From: Lactiplantibacillus herbarum
GTDB taxonomy: Bacteria; Bacillota; Bacilli; Lactobacillales; Lactobacillaceae
Direction of reading: 5' to 3'
DNA length: 32,367 bases
Assembly: GCF_001039045.1 (NCBI RefSeq)
Contig: NZ_LFEE01000023.1
Coordinates: 1-32,367, forward strand
Position numbers and translations under genes: made by a program. A model generated the notes under the pieces. It was not told the DNA's origin and searched no databases. It saw nothing but the letters and a program-made list of their open reading frames with translations. Positions 28,847 through 32,367 of the stretch are shown one piece after another. Every line of letters begins with the position of its first letter. Within the stretch, counting starts at the first letter, position 1.

Positions 28847-29869
28847 CTAACTAATTTGTAACCTACCCGCTAACCAAGCCGCAATCAAGCGCCGGCGTGC
28901 CGGTAAAAAGCTCGCATTGTCGACAACTGGATGAACCCGATTAGAGAGGAAAATCAACGCCGTTTGACGCTCACGATCCAACATCAACAACGTCCCCGTA
29001 AAACCAGTATGAAAAATAACTGGCAATGACTGGGCATCACGGTGCCATAAATTCCAACCGAAACTGCGGCGTAAGTCGTGATTAGGTGTCCAGTCTTGAT
29101 ACAAGCTAGTAATCGTCTGCTGATCAAGTACGTTGGGAACATCGATTTGGCCCAGCATTAACTGCGAAAAACGTTCCAAGTCAGCCACACTGGCAAAAAG
29201 TCCTGCCGAACCACAGTGCTCACCTAATGTTCGCGCCTTGGGATCATGTACGATTCCTTGCAACAAGCCGCTCTGTGCTGAATAGACCGTTGGCACAGCC
29301 CGTTGCACACTTGGCTTGAAGGTCGCATCTGGCAACTGCAACGGCTGAATGACCCGCTCATCAACGGCCGTTTGAATCGACATGCCGAGTATTTTTTCAA
29401 TGATCATCCCGGTTAGAATCAGGCCCAAATCAGTATACACGACCCGGTGATTGAGATTAGCGCGACTGATCGGTAATGTCTGGATAGCCGCTAATAATTC
29501 GTCAGCACTCAAAACACCACGGTTAGGAATATAGCCACTGAGTCCACTAGTATGCGTCATGAGGTTGAGCACCGTCACGTCGCGATTAACAAAAGCTGGC
29601 AAATAGTCATGAACTGATTGGTGCACGTCTAACTGGCCACTAGCGATTAATTGAAGTGCTACCGTAGTCGTTCCGATGACCTTTGTCACTGATGCTAAAT
29701 CATACAAAGCATCCGGCCACAACGGTTTAGCTTGGGGTTGTGTTTGCGCAACCCCCACTTGAGCCCGTTCGATATCAGACCCTGCTATCACCGCATAGCT
29801 AGCTCCGGGGATAACCCCGTCCGTCACCATCTGGTCGATAACTTGTTTGGTACGTTCAAATCCTGCCAT
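28847..29869 (-). CDS. Serine hydrolase of the beta-lactamase / PBP4-like fold
   Basis: 340 residues, class C beta-lactamase superfamily (PF00144 type). Motif 1 SVTK is at 60-63, motif 2 is YTD (145-147) where YxN is commoner, and motif 3 is HTG (287-289) in place of KTG. Such H-x-G enzymes include esterases, D-aminopeptidases and carboxypeptidase-like proteins; the substrate is not predictable here. No signal peptide or membrane anchor is seen, so it is probably cytoplasmic, which argues against beta-lactam resistance. Ribosome site is weak (GGAATGAG). 72 bases upstream of manA. Confidence 0.85.
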   Translation of the reverse strand: MAGFERTKQVIDQMVTDGVIPGASYAVIAGSDIERAQVGVAQTQPQAKPLWPDALYDLASVTKVIGTTTVALQLIASGQLDVHQSVHDYLPAFVNRDVTVLNLMTHTSGLSGYIPNRGVLSADELLAAIQTLPISRANLNHRVVYTDLGLILTGMIIEKILGMSIQTAVDERVIQPLQLPDATFKPSVQRAVPTVYSAQSGLLQGIVHDPKARTLGEHCGSAGLFASVADLERFSQLMLGQIDVPNVLDQQTITSLYQDWTPNHDLRRSFGWNLWHRDAQSLPVIFHTGFTGTLLMLDRERQTALIFLSNRVHPVVDNASFLPARRRLIAAWLAGRLQIS

Positions 29870-30067
29870 TTAAGTCACTCATTCCATTTCAACTATTATT
29901 GTTTTTAATCATACTACTTATCCAGAAGTAACGCTGTCAGTCCCCAATCGTTAATCAAAAATTAGTTAATCGCTTATGCTTACCCTCCGACTTGGTCAAC
30001 TACCCTATTGCTCAACACATCAACTATTTATTCTACGTTAGTAAAAATAACTAAGCGTTTTAATAAT

Positions 30068-30096
30068 TTGAACACCTCAATACAAGGATTTATGCT
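30068..30096 (+). promoter_or_regulatory. Promoter of the small membrane protein gene
   Basis: TTGAAC (30068-30073), 17-base spacer, TATGCT (30091-30096), about 50 bases before the ATG. Confidence 0.65.
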
Positions 30097-30145
30097 TTAG
30101 CTATTTTTAAATACTGTTATTTTCAAGCCAAAGGAAGCTAGGTCT

Positions 30146-30604
30146 ATGAAAATCATAAAATCTACCCTGACAAGCTATCTTCGCGTCGTCCTATTTTATC
30201 TACTGCTATTCTACCTGGTCACCGCACCACCCACCGGCCCCTTTATCTTTAAATGGAACTGGGCTAACGTTTATTTCACCGCTGCATTTTTCATCTGCTA
30301 CCCATGGTTAATTTACTTATACCCACATCTCATTCGTCCGCGTCTAAAACTAACCTCTCAAAGCACCCATGCGTTGCGTCAAACCATGAAAGACAACCAA
30401 AATGGGGCACAGGGATACCATAACAGTTTAAATCCAGTCGTAAGTCGTGACCGTTTGTTAATGAAAAGCGAAACACAAGATGCCCTGATGAACTCAGAAT
30501 TGAGCTTCCTTATTCAAGGGATTCTATTGCTCATCGCTGCGCCAATATTATTGTGCTTATACCTAGTCAAAGGACAAAAAGTGTTACGTAGACATTTGAA
30601 TTGA
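30146..30604 (+). CDS. Unrecognised small membrane protein
   Basis: 152 residues, no family recognised. Hydrophobic segments at about 11-27, 42-60 and 121-141, a short outer loop with PPTGP, and a polar, basic loop of about 60 residues (61-120). The C-terminus is basic (KVLRRHLN). AAGGA ribosome site 11 bases before the ATG, a good promoter and a terminator make it a complete single-gene unit, so it is likely real. Neighbours (serine hydrolase, aminotransferase) on the other strand give no functional hint. Confidence 0.75.
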   Translation: MKIIKSTLTSYLRVVLFYLLLFYLVTAPPTGPFIFKWNWANVYFTAAFFICYPWLIYLYPHLIRPRLKLTSQSTHALRQTMKDNQNGAQGYHNSLNPVVSRDRLLMKSETQDALMNSELSFLIQGILLLIAAPILLCLYLVKGQKVLRRHLN

Positions 30605-30610
30605 AGCTAA

Positions 30611-30652
30611 AAAAAATGTAGCCAGCTTGAATATCAGTTGGCTACATTTTTT
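30611..30652 (+). terminator. Bidirectional terminator between the membrane protein gene and bcaT
   Basis: 16-bp stem (30611-30626 with 30637-30652) with A tract and T tract on either side. It serves the plus-strand gene and, on the minus strand, bcaT whose stop is at 30691. Confidence 0.88.
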
Positions 30653-30690
30653 ATAAGATAAATTCTTAAATTGTTATCTGACTACAATCC

Positions 30691-31719
30691 TTAGTCTAAA
30701 TCAACCTTTTGAATCCAACCTTCTGGTGCTTCACGGTCACCAAATTGAATGCCAGTCAATTCATCATAGAGCTGCTTCGTTACGGGACCCACTTCAGTCT
30801 CACTGTAGAAGACGTGCAAGTTTCCCTTGTGTTCCAAACCACCAATTGGTGAAATAACGGCGGCCGTTCCACAAGCACCCGCTTCAGCAAAACGATCCAG
30901 GTCATCGATATAAACGTCACCCTGTTCCGTCTTCATCCCAAACTTGTGCTCAGCTAAGTAGAGCAATGAATACTTCGTAACGGAAGGCAGGATCGATGGT
31001 GATTTAGGCGTTACGAAAGTCCCATCCTTCGTGATTCCGAAGAAGTTAGCGGAACCAACTTCTTCAATCTTCTTGTGTTCAACTGGGTCTAAGTAGACAC
31101 AGTCTGAGTAACCAGCACTATGAGCTTCTTGACCAGGGAACAGGCTAGCTGCGTAGTTACCGCCAACCTTGTAGGCGCCAGTCCCTTTGTGAGCTGCCCG
31201 GTCATAATTAGACGTCGTGAAGTTAGTAGGTGTCATACCGCCCTTAAAATAGCTTCCAACGGGCATCGCGAAAATCGTAAAGATGTATTCGTCAGCTGGA
31301 TGGACACCGATGTTACCACCAACTCCAATCATCAATGGCCGTAAATATAACGTCGCACCGGTACCATATGGTGGAATATAGTCTTGGTTAGCCTTAACGA
31401 CTTGCTTGACTGCATCAACGAACATCTCCGTTGGCACTTGTGGCATCAATAGCCGTTCACAACTAGTCTGCATCCGGGCCGCATTGCGATCAGGACGGAA
31501 CAATTGAACACTGCCATCCTTTGTCCGGTAAGCCTTTAGCCCTTCAAAATCCTGTTGTCCATAATGGAGTGCCGTCGAGCCTTCACTGATATGTAAAGTT
31601 GCATCTCCGGTTAATTCCTGTTTGTACCACTCGCCGTCCTTCCAATACGCACGGTAACGGTAAGGAAGATTACGATAATTAAAACCTAAGTTAGCCCAGT
31701 CCAATTGTACGTCTGCCAT
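30691..31719 (-). CDS. bcaT: Branched-chain amino acid aminotransferase
   Basis: Fold-type IV PLP enzyme exchanging amino groups between Leu, Ile, Val and 2-oxoglutarate; 342 residues, class II (eukaryote-like) length. PLP lysine K184 in GAYKVGGNY; Arg-rich RPDRNAARMQTSCERL and the C-terminal EAGACGTAAVISPI phosphate/product region are typical. AGAGG before the ATG. In lactobacilli it mainly starts amino acid breakdown to flavour compounds; the oxo acids formed are the substrates of HicDH-type enzymes such as 103-1020. Confidence 0.94.
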   Translation of the reverse strand: MADVQLDWANLGFNYRNLPYRYRAYWKDGEWYKQELTGDATLHISEGSTALHYGQQDFEGLKAYRTKDGSVQLFRPDRNAARMQTSCERLLMPQVPTEMFVDAVKQVVKANQDYIPPYGTGATLYLRPLMIGVGGNIGVHPADEYIFTIFAMPVGSYFKGGMTPTNFTTSNYDRAAHKGTGAYKVGGNYAASLFPGQEAHSAGYSDCVYLDPVEHKKIEEVGSANFFGITKDGTFVTPKSPSILPSVTKYSLLYLAEHKFGMKTEQGDVYIDDLDRFAEAGACGTAAVISPIGGLEHKGNLHVFYSETEVGPVTKQLYDELTGIQFGDREAPEGWIQKVDLD

Positions 31720-31777
31720 ATGATCCAGCCTCTTTCTGATGTCATTTATAAATTTGTTTAATTTGAATTTAATTAAA

Positions 31778-31806
31778 AGATTAATAGTTTATTAGATTTT
31801 TGTCAA
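31778..31806 (-). promoter_or_regulatory. bcaT promoter
   Basis: Perfect TTGACA (31801-31806), 17-base spacer, TAATCT (31778-31783) on the minus strand. Confidence 0.75.
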
Positions 31807-31844
31807 GGTGCTCGGAAAACATTTCCTGCGCTTCAATTAATTTT

Positions 31845-31853
31845 TGGTATAAT
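31845..31853 (+). promoter_or_regulatory. Promoter of the 31889 gene (extended -10)
   Basis: TGGTATAAT with no clear -35. It diverges from the bcaT promoter; the -10 and the bcaT -35 are about 40 bases apart, so shared control is possible. Confidence 0.65.
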
Positions 31854-31888
31854 AGGGGTAAATTCAGTTAGTAAAGGACTGGTTCGTC

Positions 31889-32218
31889 ATGGCAAGTAAT
31901 TCAGATTCCATCTATAACGTCATGTTCTACATCGTCCACCATCCGGCCGAGATTCAATTCTCGCAGCCAGAGTACACCAACGTGGTACGGATGGGCATTC
32001 CCGACAAAATCAAAGTCGCCAATCCCGAAATTTATTTTCCAGATAACAAACTATTGGTCAACCGTTTCCAAGAAGAGTTCGTCGCAAAAAATGGTAATCT
32101 ATTGGACTTCTTTTTCGATTATACCGAGAAGAAAGTCCCTAATTACCACGAAGTCTGGGTCTCAACGGCTCACCTACCTGGTAAGGGACTCTACTTCTTA
32201 GAATTGTCATTTGAGTAA
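31889..32218 (+). CDS. Unrecognised small soluble protein
   Basis: 109 residues, acidic, no membrane segment or signal. Rich in aromatic residues (FFFDY, YFLELSF). Predicted by eye as a mixed alpha/beta single domain. No family recognised. AAAGGA lies about 11 bases before the ATG and an extended -10 further upstream. It diverges from bcaT and is followed within 35 bases by a branched repeat element. Function unknown. Confidence 0.75.
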   Translation: MASNSDSIYNVMFYIVHHPAEIQFSQPEYTNVVRMGIPDKIKVANPEIYFPDNKLLVNRFQEEFVAKNGNLLDFFFDYTEKKVPNYHEVWVSTAHLPGKGLYFLELSFE

Positions 32219-32250
32219 CTTAGAAATAAAACTGATCGCTGTTTTCGACT

Positions 32251-32367
32251 CCAGTGGTCCACACTAGCTTAGCTGTTGGGACCGGCATAAGCCTGTGAAG
32301 CGGTCTTATCCCTCGCTTTGGTCATCGGCACAGCTCGCCAATAACCAAAGACGTCCGTGGTGTAATT
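32251..32367 (+). repeat. Branched inverted-repeat element, copy D (cut off by window end)
   Basis: The first two-thirds of an element homologous to copies A and B: the left closing-stem arm (32251-32279; compare GTGGTCC and CTAG and AGCTGT in copy B), junction GGGACC, P1 hairpin GGCATAAG with CTTATCCC, junction TCG, P2 hairpin CTTTGGT with ACCAAAG, then AAGACGTCCGTGG. The third hairpin and right arm lie outside the window. Paired bases differ from copy B with several matched changes on both sides. Confidence 0.65.

Overview
The window reads as a chromosomal segment of a lactic acid bacterium, most likely the Lactiplantibacillus plantarum group. The basis is protein-level recognition: a hicD-type L-2-hydroxyacid dehydrogenase, an eight-gene atp operon without atpI, murT-gatD, Lactobacillales-type DUF2969 next to yidD and mreB, a T-box on metNIQ and a PyrR attenuator on a uracil permease. 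The species is an inference; no 16S or database comparison was possible. Most genes lie on the minus strand. Only murT-gatD and two unrecognised small genes are on the plus strand.

Layout, left to right. 1-1100: hicD with its own promoter and terminator. 1101-1712: a gene-free stretch with two large branched inverted-repeat elements. 1713-4660: metNIQ methionine importer behind a Met-type T-box leader. 4657-10043: cell-shape and wall block with a short GcvH-like lipoyl protein, rodA, a DUF2969 gene, yidD, mreB, a GNAT acetyltransferase and murA with a long leader. 10671-17280: atpBEFHAGDC. 17404-18882: uracil permease with a PyrR-type attenuator. 19131-24845: an apparent six-gene operon tdk-prfA-prmC-sua5-glyA-upp. 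25046-27188: murT-gatD. 27189-27808: gene-free stretch with a third branched element. 27809-29869: manA and a serine beta-lactamase-fold hydrolase. 30146-30652: small membrane protein gene. 30691-31806: branched-chain aminotransferase. 31889-32218: small unrecognised soluble protein. 32251-end: a cut-off branched element.

Functional themes. Cell wall: MurA makes the first committed precursor, MurT-GatD amidates lipid II, RodA polymerises the strand, and MreB and YidD support elongation and membrane insertion. Translation: Sua5, PrfA and PrmC, with prmC overlapping the gene of its substrate prfA. Nucleotide and one-carbon metabolism: Upp, Tdk, uracil permease, GlyA. Amino acids: methionine import, BcaT and HicDH, the last two being able to link branched-chain amino acids to their hydroxy acids. 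Energy: F1Fo ATPase.

The most unusual signal is a family of intergenic elements at 1157-1316 (plus), 1427-1597 (minus) and 32251-end (plus). Each has a long closing stem around separate hairpins. Short junction sequences are conserved, while hairpin arms differ with pairing mostly kept, including several two-sided changes. This suggests a structured RNA or a mobile palindromic element. The element at 27245-27387 has a similar two-arm architecture but no sequence match that I can see.
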